From Coix lacryma-jobi var. lacryma-jobi (taxonomy: Eukaryota; Streptophyta; Magnoliopsida; Poales; Poaceae), in NCBI GenBank assembly GCA_009763385.1, contig CM019827.1, positions 93,160,177-93,224,176 of the forward strand: a stretch of 64,000 nt of DNA, given 5' to 3'. Positions 12,466 to 23,714 of this stretch are shown here, piece by piece. How positions within the stretch are numbered: position 1 is the first letter of the stretch; the number at the start of each line of letters is the position of its first letter. Both the position numbers and the translations under genes were made by a program. The notes below the pieces were generated by a model, which did not search any database, was not told the origin of the DNA, and saw nothing but the letters and a program-made list of their open reading frames with translations.

Positions 12466-13998
12466 TGTTGGTGCAAAATCTGGTTCGCCGCGCCTCACAC
12501 ACAGCAAGCCGAAAAGCTAGCTTCAATCGGGTGCCCGGAGTATGTTGAACCCGGAGGCGTGCCAGTCGGTTTGACCTGAAAACCAACAAGGGATAAAAAC
12601 ATGAGAATACCTCTGGAACATGTCGGGTGAGACCAGACAGTTCCATATGTACGGCTTTGAAAGCCAATCACGACGGCACACAACTATAGAAGTTGTCTGT
12701 CAAAACAGGTTTATAAAGTCATTCGACAAGTATAAAAGAAAGCATGTAAACATGTTGATTGCCGAACGCGTATGTAATAAAAGAAACAGGTAACTTGTAA
12801 ATATAAATCTATTCAAACAAAACATGCATAGGCTAATCCAACTAGTCTGCCGCACGTCTAGTCTTCATAAACCCGTCAAGCGTAAACTTGAGCGAAACTA
12901 ATCCACCGCATGATACCACTTGCTACAAATCTACACCACTCCTTATAACTAGATTAATCCACCGCATGATACAATCTAATTATAAGAAGCTAAAAGCATG
13001 CATATATCTGAACAGATCTATATATACTCATTACTCAGGTAAGCTTAACCAAGGTCAGCAAACTAGCCGAGTTGGGGTCCATGAAGAAGAAACATACAAA
13101 CAAAGCATGATCAAACCAATCTAAAACCTGTATCTGCCGCACGATACTCAGTTCTATCAAAGCCTAACTGTGATTGACATGTATGAACCCACAACATGTG
13201 ACAATCTAGATTAAAAGTTGATCCGGCCATCATGATCTTATGATTAACAAAACACAAGCAAGCTTGTGAAAAGGGCCGAACAAAGATCAATCTAGATTGG
13301 GCAAAAGAGTGTTACAAGAATTAAATAACAAAAACACATAACACGTGGTAACTTAATGAATCTATTAGATCTGCCAAATCTAATAGAGCCGATAACTATT
13401 TTTACCCATGACTTAATCCGCCGCACGATACAAGGCACAAGCAAAAACCTCCCGTCATAAGCTTAAATCTGCCGCACGATACTAAGCTTAACGAACGAGA
13501 TTACTTGCATCATATCTAAATCCACCGCATGATACTGGACATGATAACAAGGTTGTCGGGACTTACGGAGGTCGACGGATCGATGATTCCTCTCGAAGAA
13601 CTCGACGACACGACTAAGGACTCGAAGGTGGCATGGGGCCGGTTTGTATTGATATGGTTGTGAACAATTTTACAATGGTCGAGGGCTTATATTTATACCC
13701 TGGACGAAATATGAGTCCTAGACGATTACGATTTATGCAATAAAGTATGGAAAGATACAAATCTTATTCCTAATTTTTCGGCGTCCTTCATTGTCACGCG
13801 TCTTCTCGTGCAAGCCGGCTTTGCTTGCAACATCCATCTCCCGAATGGAGCCACCGCCTTGTAGAATAGCCGACCGCACAGGCATTCACCGAAACCCTGA
13901 GGAACAAATAGTCACCCGATTGCTTGCCGAATCCTTCTTTCTTTGCTGGCTGGGCCCACTTGTTATATCCTTGTGCGTGCAAAAATCTGGTGTTAACA
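12466..13998 (-). repeat. E1 3' LTR
   Basis: The boundaries TG...CA are set by the TSD on the left and by identity to the other LTR. It contains several copies of the motif AATCYRCCGCAYGATAC and, on the minus strand, a TATA box (GGGTATAAATATAAGC) near 13690. Confidence 0.93.
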
Positions 13999-14016
13999 CA
14001 TGCCCCCTAATTTTGG
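13999..14016 (-). other. E1 polypurine tract
   Basis: Immediately inside the left LTR the minus strand reads AATTAGGGGGCATG before TGTTAACA. This G-rich purine stretch sits where plus-strand priming is expected. Confidence 0.6.
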
Positions 14017-14248
14017 GATAAATGTTTATTCCAAAATTCCTTTCTCCTTGTATACTGACGTGGAAGCCCCGGAAGCATCCACCTTCACTCGCCATAATTG
14101 TCGTACCTGCCGATTCATCTCCCGATGCGCCTTTGGGATTCTTTAAAGTCCCCTTTCACTCTGTTTCGGTTTGTGCATTCTGAACTCCCCTGCTTCAATC
14201 TCAAAACCAGAAAACCCTCTTCTCTTCTGTCATTTTCCAATCTAGAGG

Positions 14249-14906
14249 ATGTCTTCCGCAGCGAGCCGACACAGCTCCGAGCTTGGTGCTTCCAGCACCT
14301 CCAAGAGGAGGTTGCTCTTTTCTTCCTTTCCTTCTTGTCTCAAAATGAAGCAGTCATTCTTACTTTATCACTTCCATTAGGAGGACCGGTGATGACCTCC
14401 CCGAGGACCTGACTCAGAAGATCGCAGATCTTCAATTTGATCTGGAGGGGAAGGATCGGGAGATTACCCGAATCTCTCGAGAGCGTGATTCGCTCCGGAA
14501 CGGGCTACCGGTAAGCATCTTTTCATCGTTTCTTACTCTCCCTGCTTTTACCGACTCTTCCTCCTTTTTAGCTCTGGAGGCCAAGCTTCATTCTCTCGAA
14601 GCCGCTGCTGCTGACCTTGCCATCACGGCTAATGTACCGGGTACGACAGCCCTGAGGTGGGTGAACGAGGTCAACCGAGCCCTCCCTGACATCTCTAGAG
14701 CTGGTATGAGATATGGTGCAGCGCTTGCCTTCAACGCGGTACGGATTCACTCCGGCGCCAATTACCGCAATTATGATGTCTGCGAGCGAGGGCTAGAATA
14801 CAGGGTGGCTCACTCTGTCGATGATATGAAAGAAGCTAGAACAGATCTGGCTGATTCCTTCGACTTTGATCTCCCGATCAGGAATAGGATACAATGGAAT
14901 AACTGA
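14249..14906 (+). pseudogene. E1 antisense gene A: coiled-coil protein, intron-containing
   Basis: A gene on the strand opposite to gag. Exon 1 (14249-14310) starts MSSAASRHSSELG. After a GT-AG intron, exon 2 (14381-14510) has charged heptad-like sequence (KIADLQFDLEGKDREITRIS) typical of a coiled coil. A third exon from about 14572 ends with NRIQWNN and stop at 14906. The first junction keeps frame, the next does not, so the copy is probably damaged. The C-terminal part (VNRALPDISRAGMRYGAALA) loosely resembles the last exons of the antisense gene of E2. Function is unknown. Antisense ORFs near the 3' LTR are known in Tat/Retand-lineage elements. Confidence 0.55.
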
Positions 14907-15418
14907 TTCTTCACTGTAACTTGTTCCCTCTTTTGTAAACAAGAAGTTCCTCTGTTTGCCCTCTTGAAATCAATCTGCGATTGATCCTTCGAGATCAAAT
15001 GTGTGCTCTATTTTGTACAGCAGTCACCGACTTCTATTTTGCTTCGACGGCGATGCACATTACATCGACTATTGCTGATAATCACAGTGATCATCCTCGT
15101 CCTGCAAGTAACCGCTGCAATTGATTGCCTTAGATCCAAAGTTTTCAGTTTCCTCTTAATTTTCCGATCCATGGCGACACCAAGACAGTATTTTTAAAAG
15201 ACTTCTCTATTTTCAGCTTTCTGCCCTTAGTGCCAATCGGTAACATGAGTCCCTAATCAGCCAAAACTGAACAACCTTTAACCAAATCTTATCGGTTTCC
15301 CGATTCTAGGGTCATTACCTCTTCTAGTTATCAACAATCTGGCCTGGCCCAATAACAGCCCATAAAATCGCAAAAAATCTCGCTCTGACGCTTCATTTCC
15401 AGTGTGCAAGCCATGGTC

Positions 15419-15428
15419 CTATAAATAT
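15419..15428 (+). promoter_or_regulatory. TATA box of E1 antisense gene B
   Basis: CTATAAATAT lies 116 bp upstream of the ATG at 15544 and points to the right, opposite to the element's own LTR promoter. Confidence 0.55.
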
Positions 15429-15543
15429 GACCCTAGACAGGCCATCGCCTATGACCCCAACCAAATAGTTTGACTTGCAAGCTCTTCACTTCTCGGCTTT
15501 CAGCTCAAGCCAGAGAGAAAATCCCTCGCCTGCGCTTTCATTA

Positions 15544-16361
15544 ATGGTAGGCAACAGCAACCACAGTAGGCATCCCATTGGAGATGAAGTAAGAAGAAGC
15601 CGAGCACCAACTCATCGGCGTCATGGGTAAAAACCTTGCCCCCTTGCGGTAGTTTCTTCTTGCTTGTCTATATCTGATTTACTGTCCACTCCCTCTTCAG
15701 AGCGGGATCCTCCTCGAGCTGAGCTTGGGTCCTTGCTCTAGAAATGGTAGTTCCAATAATTTCTTTCAATCCTTTCCCTAAGCCACCAGATTCTGAGTTT
15801 GATGATTCATTTCAGCAGACCCGTCTGGACGCTCTTCGGTACCGTGAGGAAAGGGACAAAGCCCAGAAGGAACTGGAAGATGTATCCAAGAAGCATGGTA
15901 TCGAGGAAGCTGAATGGGCAGACCAACGGAAGCAACTCTGCAGTATCATCACAGGTTAGCAGAGCCTTGGTCCTCTCCTTCTGGTTGAGCTTGCCTTGCT
16001 TGACGCATCCCTTCTGTTGTTAGCCCTTTCTGCAGAGAATGACCGTTTGAAAATAGCAGCGAACAAAATTGCCCTCAAGGTGAATGCTCATGGGGACTCA
16101 GCCGAAGCCCGTCTCGACGCCGTCGATGGTCGCATAGATCAGGCCGTCATCCAAGGTGTGCATGCCGGGGTTTCCCTCGGGCTATCAGCAATGAGTTCTT
16201 GGACCAAAGAAGATTACTCCTTCCTACCAGTTGGCTTCGCAGGCGGAGATCCGGATGAATTTGAAAACCTTGAAATTTATCATGACCACGCTGTTGCTAT
16301 TGCCGAAACTGTTGACCTGCAATCTGTCCTGAATAGATTATCCGAGGGTAGCTTGTATTAG
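15544..16361 (+). pseudogene. E1 antisense gene B: 220-codon spliced ORF with one nonsense codon
   Basis: Three exons joined by GT-AG introns (15544-15626, 15701-15954, 16036-16361) give exactly 221 codons including the stop, so both introns keep the frame. The only break is a TGA at 15720-15722, which could come from CGA. Exon 2 encodes a charged coiled coil (LRYREERDKAQKELEDVSKK). Exon 3 continues as AENDRLKIAANKIALK and then a more globular part with VIQGVHAGVSLGLSAMSSW. I recognise no enzyme domain. It may be a diverged relative of gene A and of the last exons of the E2 antisense gene. A TATA box lies upstream. The function is unknown. Confidence 0.6.
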
Positions 16362-17235
16362 GACAGATCTGTAAATAAAGTCTGCAACAGATGAACTTGT
16401 TCTTCTCTGAATAATTCTACTTGCATCTTCGATTATCTCAGTGATTTATCCCTTGATTGCAATATTTCTTCAGAGAAAATGCTTCCCGAACGCATGACGT
16501 TATCTTAGCCGACTAGATCTCGTTTTTGACGTGTCATGTCACTCGGCATCTGACTTACTGCACTTCGCCTTTCTCTCCTCCCGATAAACCTGCCAACTTG
16601 AGAAATGCTAGGGTTACCAGGGTCATGAATATTCTTGTACTAAAGGCGATATAAATAATATTGTCTATAACTTAAACTTTTGGAATATTTTTTCTGCTAA
16701 AGGCGATGTTTCCACATCGGCTATCTTTGTATACAAATATTTTTGAGTTACATAATCTCCATGCATTCGGCTTTAAACAAGTAGTGCCGAAGCTTCAGCT
16801 CATAAGTAATATAAAAACATATTCACAGCCGAATACCTGTTTCTGGGTCTAACATCTTCGGCTAAGGCAAGTTATTACTCATCTTTTCCTTTAAACTTTA
16901 ATATAAGGGCTGATCCTATTGCAAGGCTATCGGCCGCCACGTATAACTTGAAATGATCACCAAGTTGTGGAAGCGCCTTCATATATTTTTTCAATTTCAT
17001 CAAAAGCTTCTATTGTACGTCACCTTGTACAAATCCCTTCTGATCTTTCTTGAGCTCTGGCAATGGAGAAATAAACAGTATCCTTTCAAAAGTTCACCAA
17101 CTTCAAAACATGCTCGAGACCCAAACTTGCATACATTGGTCGTATTTCGGCTTCACCGTCAACACTTTATTCCTTGTCAGCCGACACGAAACTTGGTCTC
17201 GATTTTCCTCCATTACCATCAGTTGGATCATTTAT
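16362..17235. other. E1 internal spacer without a recognised gene
   Basis: About 870 bp lie between the end of antisense gene B and the end of gag-protease, so the two genes converge here. Only short broken frames occur, and no RT, RNase H or integrase remnant is seen. Confidence 0.6.
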
Positions 17236-20200
17236 TCAAAAATTGTTCTGGGAGCTGATTGTTTGAATTGGCTGTTGGTCCTTGTCGAAAACGTTCACAG
17301 GACCTGCTTCCCAAGCTCTTCCAGAGAAGCACTCGACACCATCATATTCCTAGTAGATAGGCTCTGCATTAGCAATACCCACCGAATCATCAGCATGGAC
17401 ATTTTCGATGTCATCTCCGATCCACTGGATGAGGAATTGGTGCATGGTTGACGGTACACAGCAATTTGCATGTATCCAATCCCTTCCTAATAGCAAACTG
17501 TATGCCCCTTGCCATCAATGACGAAGAAGGTAGTGATCAAGGTTTTAGACCCGATCGTCAACTCAACATGGACCGCTCCTCGAGTATCAGAAGAATTACC
17601 AGCAAAGTCCCTCAACACCATGTCAGTCTTCAATAAATCTTCACTTGTCATCCCAAGTTTTCTGAAGGTTGTATATGGCATGATATTTATAGCAGCTCCC
17701 CCATCAATGAACATCCTGGTTAATGGCTTGCCATTGACATACCCTCTCATATATAATGGCTTCAAGTGTCGATGCTTAACTGGCTTATCAAATGCTGCCC
17801 GTTGAGCCAAGACGAGATGAACCAACAAGTCTTGAAATTCATCTTCATCAAAATCTGAATACACTTTGTCTTGGACATCTTGGTCTTCGGGAGCTATGAA
17901 CTCTGATGGGAGAAAGAATGCCATGCATGCATCAGCCGAACGATTACCTCCACCCGACTTCCCTTTAGGACGCCAAATTTGTTTCGTCTTGGTGCCTGCT
18001 TGCGCTAACTCTCTGTTCCTTAGGCGCTGCACTCTCCTCTTCTGGCTTTTTCTCAATCCTGGTGGACACCACTGTCCCTTCTGCCAGACATACTCGCGGT
18101 ATTCTTCTTCTTCAGTGCGAGCCCAACTTCGATCGGCAAATCCTATTTCCTGTCGATTCTCAGAATTATGTATTTTTAAGCGCCGATCGTCCTCAGGGAT
18201 TCGTACCCCAAGCCTTTCATGTACTGAACGGCGGTTGACTCGAGACTGTCTATACTCGGAATACTGATCACTGCATTCAGGGCAGTTGTTTTTAGCAGGC
18301 AGCTTCAAGCCTTCGTTCCAACAATACTTGAAAAATGAGCATTCCCAGTGTGATTGCTCTTGTTCTCTTATATGCTCTCGTTCCTCTCGGCATATCTCTT
18401 CTTTATACCTCTGTTGTTTCTCTAAGAACTTCTATTCTTCATGAAACTTCTGCTTTTGGTACCGCTCTTGTTCCCGACGCCACTTATTCAACAGAATGCG
18501 CATTGTGACCCTCGGCCTGGAATTTTCGCCCTTCTCAGTTCGGCTATCTTGGAAATGAACTCGTTGCCGAAACTCTTCATTTGTAATTTGCCGATCCGGG
18601 TCAACAGTACCAGCTTCTCTCGCCCTATTAGAGGTTAACACTTTCATCTTGTTTTTGCCTCTGAGGTCAGCTGCATTAACCATATTAACAAAGAAGGACA
18701 CAATATTCTGCCCAAAAGGACTACCATCTAGTTCATTTTTCCATCAAACCTCAGATGTCCTTCCTGGATAGCTTTCTGAATCCGCACTCTGAACACTCGG
18801 CAATCGTTTATGGAGTGGGATTTGGTATTACGAAAACCACAATACTTCTTGTCCTTGACCCCTTCAGGGTGTAGCATAGAATGACCTTCCGGTAACTTGA
18901 TGCGTCCTTCCTTCAATAAGTACTCAAACAATTTATCTGACTTGGAAACATCAAAGTCATAAGTACCTTTTTGTTGCCTCAGCCATCGCTGGTTGACTTG
19001 AGTTGGCTCTTTAGCCCAGACTATCTCGGCTGCAGCTACTTCATCTTCATCATCATACTCAATTGCTTCCTCTAAGAAAGCTTGATACATTTCGGCAGCC
19101 ACATCTCCCTTTTGGAATTGATTATTCCTTCTAAACCCTTGGGCTTGACTACTCATCGTTGCCAACCGTTGTGATAACTGCCCGAGGTCATCAAACTCCA
19201 TACCGAATAGCTTTTCCTTGATATTCGGCAACATGCCAGCTATGGCTATCCCCGGCAATTGATCATCTGGTATATTCAAGGAATAGCAAAGGTTTTTGGT
19301 CTCCTTGAACCTGCACAAATATCCTTGTGGTGTCTCGCCAGGTTTCATCCTTAGACTCATGAGGTCGACCAACTTCTTCTCACTGGTGCCCGTAAAGAAA
19401 TACGAGTGGAATTTCTGTTCCAGCTCTGCCCATGTATTGATAGAATTTGCTGGCAAAGAAGCGAACCACGAGAAGGCTGGCCCTGTCAATGACAATGGGA
19501 AGTACCGAATCCTCCAAGCTTCATCTGTAGATGCCTCTCCAAGTTGCATCAAGTACCAGCTGATGTGTTCTATGGTACTGGTGTCATCTTGACCCAAAAA
19601 CTTGGTAAAATCAGTAGGAGGCTTTACTCTTGGAGGAAGTGCTACCCGATTGTACCACTCTGGGTAAGGGGACTTGTAAGCATACGACTGATTCTTTGGC
19701 TTTAGGCCGAATTGATTTTGCATCATATCAGCCATCCTATGCATGATGAGGTCAACACTCGAATCAGGAGCTGCTTGTGCTTGCCCCCAGGATGTATTCC
19801 TACTGAACTCTTGTAGCCTAGATTTGGAAGAGCATTAATTGCGCTATAATCAATGAACTCCTGATATCTATCTCCAAACATATTCCTTTGTATCCTGTTC
19901 GCTATAGGAGACACTCTGGAAGCAGATTGCGGGACATTCCCTGTTGTGTCGAATGTGACCTGGCCATAAGTTGTGGGAGGTTGTTGCATCTCATGAGGGA
20001 CTATCCCACCTGTGCTAGTGCCAGCTCCGCCACCTTCGGCAATTCTTCGACGTTGAGGTACTAGGAACAACAGTGGTCCCTGCATCGGACCAGCGGCTTC
20101 TTCAAAGCACTTATCCATTGCTGGACCGAAAGTGCTAACCATGACGGCACGAAAGGTATTCAAGAAGGCTGACTGGTGATTGGTCATGGCTTCCGATACA

Positions 20201-20451
20201 GCTTTGTACATTATTTCGGTCATCTTCTGAATAGCTTCCTCTTCAGTGCTGTCGGATAGCTCGGATTGGTGGTGAGGAAGGATCCTTGGGAATGGTTGCT
20301 TCTGGAAGACCTTGCCGCTCTTGTTCTTGGAAAAAGTCATCATGCACTTGCGCTGAAGTTCATCACAAGTCTCTTGTACTAAACTTTTCAAATCTAGCGG
20401 CAAGTCATCCATGGTCACATCCAGAACTTGATCGTCGTTGATCTCAGGCAT
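17236..20451 (-). pseudogene. E1 gag-protease polyprotein, broken
   Basis: Gag forms the virus-like particle and the aspartic protease matures it. The reading starts at 20451 (MPEINDDQVLDVTMDDLP). The capsid region (19700-18730) holds DEAWRIRYFPLSLTGPAFSW and FHSYFFTGTSEKKLVDL, typical of Ty3/gypsy gag. A basic region and the Cys-rich KNNCPEC come near 18280. The protease motif MFIDGGAAINIMPY lies near 17675-17715, with catalytic Asp in D-G-G, and LLLGRDWIHAN follows. The stop is at 17236. Breaks: a 1-nt shift in a G run near 19788, another in an A run near 18735, TAG near 18432, and a shift near 17490. No reverse transcriptase follows. Confidence 0.85.
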
Positions 20452-20465
20452 CTTGAAACAAAGTG

Positions 20466-20483
20466 GTCCCACCAGGCGTGCCA
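20466..20483 (-). other. E1 primer-binding site
   Basis: On the minus strand TGGCACGCCTGGTGGGAC begins 7 nt inside the 5' LTR. It opens with TGG, complementary to the CCA end of a tRNA. The tRNA identity was not determined. Confidence 0.7.
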
Positions 20484-20490
20484 AAAAGTG

Positions 20491-22023
20491 TGTTGGTGCA
20501 AAATCTGGTTCGCCGCGCCTCACACACAGCAAGCTGAAAAGCTAGCTTCAATCGGGTGCCCAGAGTATGTTGAACCCGGAGACGTGCCAATCAGTTTGAC
20601 CTGAAAACCAACAAGGGATGAAAACGTGAGAATACCTCTGGAACATGTCGGGTGATACCAGACAGTTCCATATGTACGGCTTTGAAAGCCAATCACGACG
20701 ACACACAACTATAGAAGCTGTCTGTCAAAACAGGTTTATAAAGTCATTCGACAAGTATAAAAGAAAGCATGTAAACATGTTGATTGCCGAACGCGTATGT
20801 AATAAAAGAAACAGGTAACTTGTAAATATAAATCTATTCAAACAAAACATGCATAGGCTAATCCAACTAGTCTGCCGCACGTCTAGTCTTCATAAACCCG
20901 TCAAGCGTAAACTTGAGCGAAGCTAATCCACCGCATGATACCACTTGCTACAAATCTACACCACTCCTTATAAGTAGATTAATCCACCGCATGATACAAT
21001 CTAATTATAAGAAGCTAAAAGCATGCATATATTTGAACATATCTATATATACTCATTACTCAGGTAAGCTTAATCAAGGTCGGCAAACTAGCCGAGTTGG
21101 GGTCCATGAAGAAGGAACATACAAACAAAGCATGATCAAACCAATCTAAAACCTGTATCTGCCGCACAATATCCAGTTCTATCAAAGCCTAACTGTGATT
21201 GACATGTATGAACCCACAACATGTGACAATCTAGATTAAAAGTTGATCCAGCCATCATGATCTTATGATTAACAAAACACAAGTGAGCTTGTGAAACAGG
21301 GCCGAACAAAGATCAATCTAGATTGGGCAAAAGAGTGTTACAAGAATTAAATAATAAAACACATAACACGTGGTAACTTAATGAATCTATTAGATCTGCC
21401 AAATCTAATAGAGCCGATAACTATTTTTACCCATGACTTAATCTGCCGCACGATACAAGGCACAAGCAAAAACCTCCCGTCATAAGCTTAAATCCGCCGC
21501 ACGATACTAAGTTTAACGAACGAGAGTACTTGCATCATATCTAAATCCACCGCATGATACTGGACATGATAACAAGGTTGTCGGGACTTACGGAGGTCGA
21601 CGGATCGTGATTCCTCTCGAAGAACTCGACGACACGACTAAGGACTCGAAGGTGGCACGGGGCCGGTTTGTATTGATATGGTTGTGAACAATTTTACAAT
21701 GGTCGAGGGCTTATATTTATACCCTGGACGAAATATAAGTCCTAGACGATTACGATTTATGCAATAAAGTATGGAAAGATACAAATCTTATTCCTAATCT
21801 TTTCGGCGTCCTTCATTGTCACGCGTCTTCTCATGCAAGCCAGCTTTGCTTGCAACATCCATCTCCCGAATGGAGCCACCGCCTTGTAGAATAGCCGACC
21901 GCACAGGCATTCACCGAAACCCTGAGGACCAAATAGTCACCCGATTGCTTGCCGAATCCTTCTTTCTCTGCTGGCTGGGCCCACTTGTTATATCCTCGTG
22001 CGTGCGAAAATCTGGTGTTAACA
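20491..22023 (-). repeat. E1 5' LTR
   Basis: Same ends as the left LTR. On the minus strand a TATA box (GGGTATAAATATAAGC) lies at about 21712-21725, leaving a U3 of about 300 bp and a transcribed R-U5 part of about 1.2 kb. The recurrent motif AATCYRCCGCAYGATAC falls in that transcribed part (20870-21560). Confidence 0.93.
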
Positions 22024-22028
22024 GCATC

Positions 22029-22418
22029 ACCAAGAGAATCAACATCAGTTGCCACATCTTCTGCCACTGCCGCATCTTCTTCACCCTCCCCCCACTGCAT
22101 CATCATAGAATGCACCGTACTGAGCAATAATATCGGCTTGGGCCAATTCTTCTTCACCTTCTTCACCATCATCCATTACAACCCCCTTTCTCCATGCTTC
22201 ATCCAACAAATATAGTTTGTTATGAAACCCGACTTCAACAAATGCGTATGAAGAGTCCTTGAGCATGAATATTCCTTCAAATTCTTACAGATGGCGCATG
22301 GGCAACACATGAAACCATCCTGCTTGTTTGTCTCAGCCACACCTAAGAAATAGTGCACGCCAACAATGAACTCTTTGGAGCAGCGATCGACATTATACAT
22401 CCAATTGCGTGACAACAT
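22029..22418 (-). pseudogene. TNP2 transposase N terminus (transposase-associated domain)
   Basis: The exon begins after an AG at 22419 with MLSRNWMYNVDRCSKEFI and continues with a Cys/His pattern (FMCCPCAICKN, then H and C residues) typical of the transposase-associated domain at the start of TNP2 proteins. An acidic linker rich in Glu/Asp follows up to the E1 insertion. The main body continues on the far side of E1 at 12460. Confidence 0.85.
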
Positions 22419-22649
22419 CTGCATTAAATATTACAACCATGCACTTAGTAGTTTCTCATGTTATTGCACAACACTCATGACATCACATGATTGATTAATT
22501 CAAGCAAGCTTGACTACAACGAAGACAATCGCAGCTAGCACTAAAAAAACTAAAACTAAAATGCACTTAAGCAACATAATTAGTTTGCGTCCGATCCCAA
22601 CTAAAATAGACATATCATTCGCTTCATCAACATGGATGGGCTGCTGCCG

Positions 22650-22990
22650 CTAACTCACTGCCTCATCACCTTCAGCGGCAACCTCCTGTGCAATAGAATT
22701 TCGTACGTGCTGAATGTACTCTTCCTCCCAGTACCAACCTTTACATCCGCCGGTGCCCTCCCACTGCAATTAGAACAAAGAATAAGGAATTTAAACAACA
22801 TCATCAAGCAAAACCGATACAAATGATCCATATTAATCAAATACGGATAAATAATAACCCACCTCATGGTCCGGACACTTGTAGAATATATGACCCTTGT
22901 TGATTCCCTCTTTTTTACTCGGTACTCCTTCACAATTTTCTGCTTACACTCGCCGCAAGCAATGAGAGAAAGATCCGGCCGCAAACGCTT
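22650..22990 (-). pseudogene. GRF-type zinc-finger protein of the CACTA element
   Basis: Two exons separated by a GT-AG intron. The first has KRLRPDLSLIACGECKQKIV and, after a frame change, GINKGHIFYKCPDH. The second has GGCKGWYWEEEYIQHV and ends at a stop at 22650. The Cys-x-x-Cys, Tyr-x-Cys-Pro and Cys...Trp spacing fits a GRF zinc finger, a nucleic-acid-binding domain often encoded at the 5' end of grass CACTA elements. The frame break between the halves of exon 1 suggests decay. No start codon was fixed. Confidence 0.6.
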
Positions 22991-23400
22991 TGGATCCCAA
23001 TGATGAGACTCATTTTTTAAACTATTACATGCAAATTCCTAATTTTCTAAACAATTATAAATAAAAAAGACTCTAAATTTATCTATTTGTTTAGATAATC
23101 GAAAAATATGATATAATAATACCAATTTCCACATTGTCTACTGTCTATATTCATTGTTGCAAACTATTATAAATTTGACATTTTTTAAAGAAAATTAACT
23201 AAAAAGACACTAAAATTCAATATTACTTGTCTTGCATAAGTATGAAATATACAATGGATACTACCTAGCAGTAGAAAACTATCAAGTAATTGTGATGAAC
23301 CAATTTAAACTATGCTTGTTCTTGCAAACTATATATTTTAATTAAATTCCTCTCATATTCAAAAGACATGGTATAGGAGATGAAAATAGTTACCTCTCAA
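22991..23400. other. AT-rich CACTA intron
   Basis: Non-coding AT-rich sequence lies between a GT donor near 23394 (minus strand, after TTTGCGTTGAGAG) and the GRF exon. No other feature is seen. Confidence 0.5.
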
Positions 23401-23571
23401 CGCAAAGAGACGATGACGGAGTCGAAGAAGATCACCAATTGACGCCGGAGACGAAGAACAATGAAGAACAAATGAAGAACAAGCAATAGCAAGCAATAGC
23501 AACAGCAAGAACAAGCAAGGAAGCTCACTGAAATTTGAATGTCTCAGGCTCGGGGAGGAAGAAGTTGGCAG

Positions 23572-23582
23572 GTTATAAACCG
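23572..23582 (-). promoter_or_regulatory. TATA box at the CACTA 5' end
   Basis: On the minus strand GGTTTATAACC follows the subterminal repeats and precedes a leader exon (23560-23395) that ends at a GT donor. This is the expected position of the promoter for the GRF/TNP2 transcript. Confidence 0.6.
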
Positions 23583-23709
23583 AGGAGCTTTAGTCCCAGT
23601 TTGTATTAAAAACTAGGGCTAAAAGGTGATCATTTATCCCGGGGCAAGCCACAAACCGTGGCTAAATCTTTAGTTCCGGTCTGTGGCACCAACCGGGACT
23701 AAAGAGTGC
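23583..23709. repeat. CACTA subterminal repeats, inner part
   Basis: Inverted copies of AGCTTTAGTCCCAGTT, CTTTAGTTCCGGT and ACCGGGACTAAAG. E2 is inserted directly beside these and separates them from the outer part at 38842-39038. Confidence 0.8.
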
Positions 23710-23714
23710 CCTTT

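Larger units (their letters stand above)
12466..22023 (-). mobile_element. Element E1: gag-protease-only Ty3/gypsy LTR retrotransposon, complete ends
   Basis: Two 1533-bp LTRs (12466-13998, 20491-22023) start TGTTGGTGCAAAATCTGG and end TCTGGTGTTAACA, and are flanked by the TSD GCATC (12461-12465, 22024-22028). The gag and protease genes point left, so the right LTR is the 5' LTR. A primer-binding site follows it at 20466-20483. Reverse transcriptase, RNase H and integrase are absent, so the element is non-autonomous. In their place are two intron-containing genes on the opposite strand. By eye the LTRs differ at about 38 sites (near 2.5%); at the commonly used grass rate of 1.3e-8 this suggests about a million years. 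The insertion splits the TNP2 gene. Confidence 0.93.
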
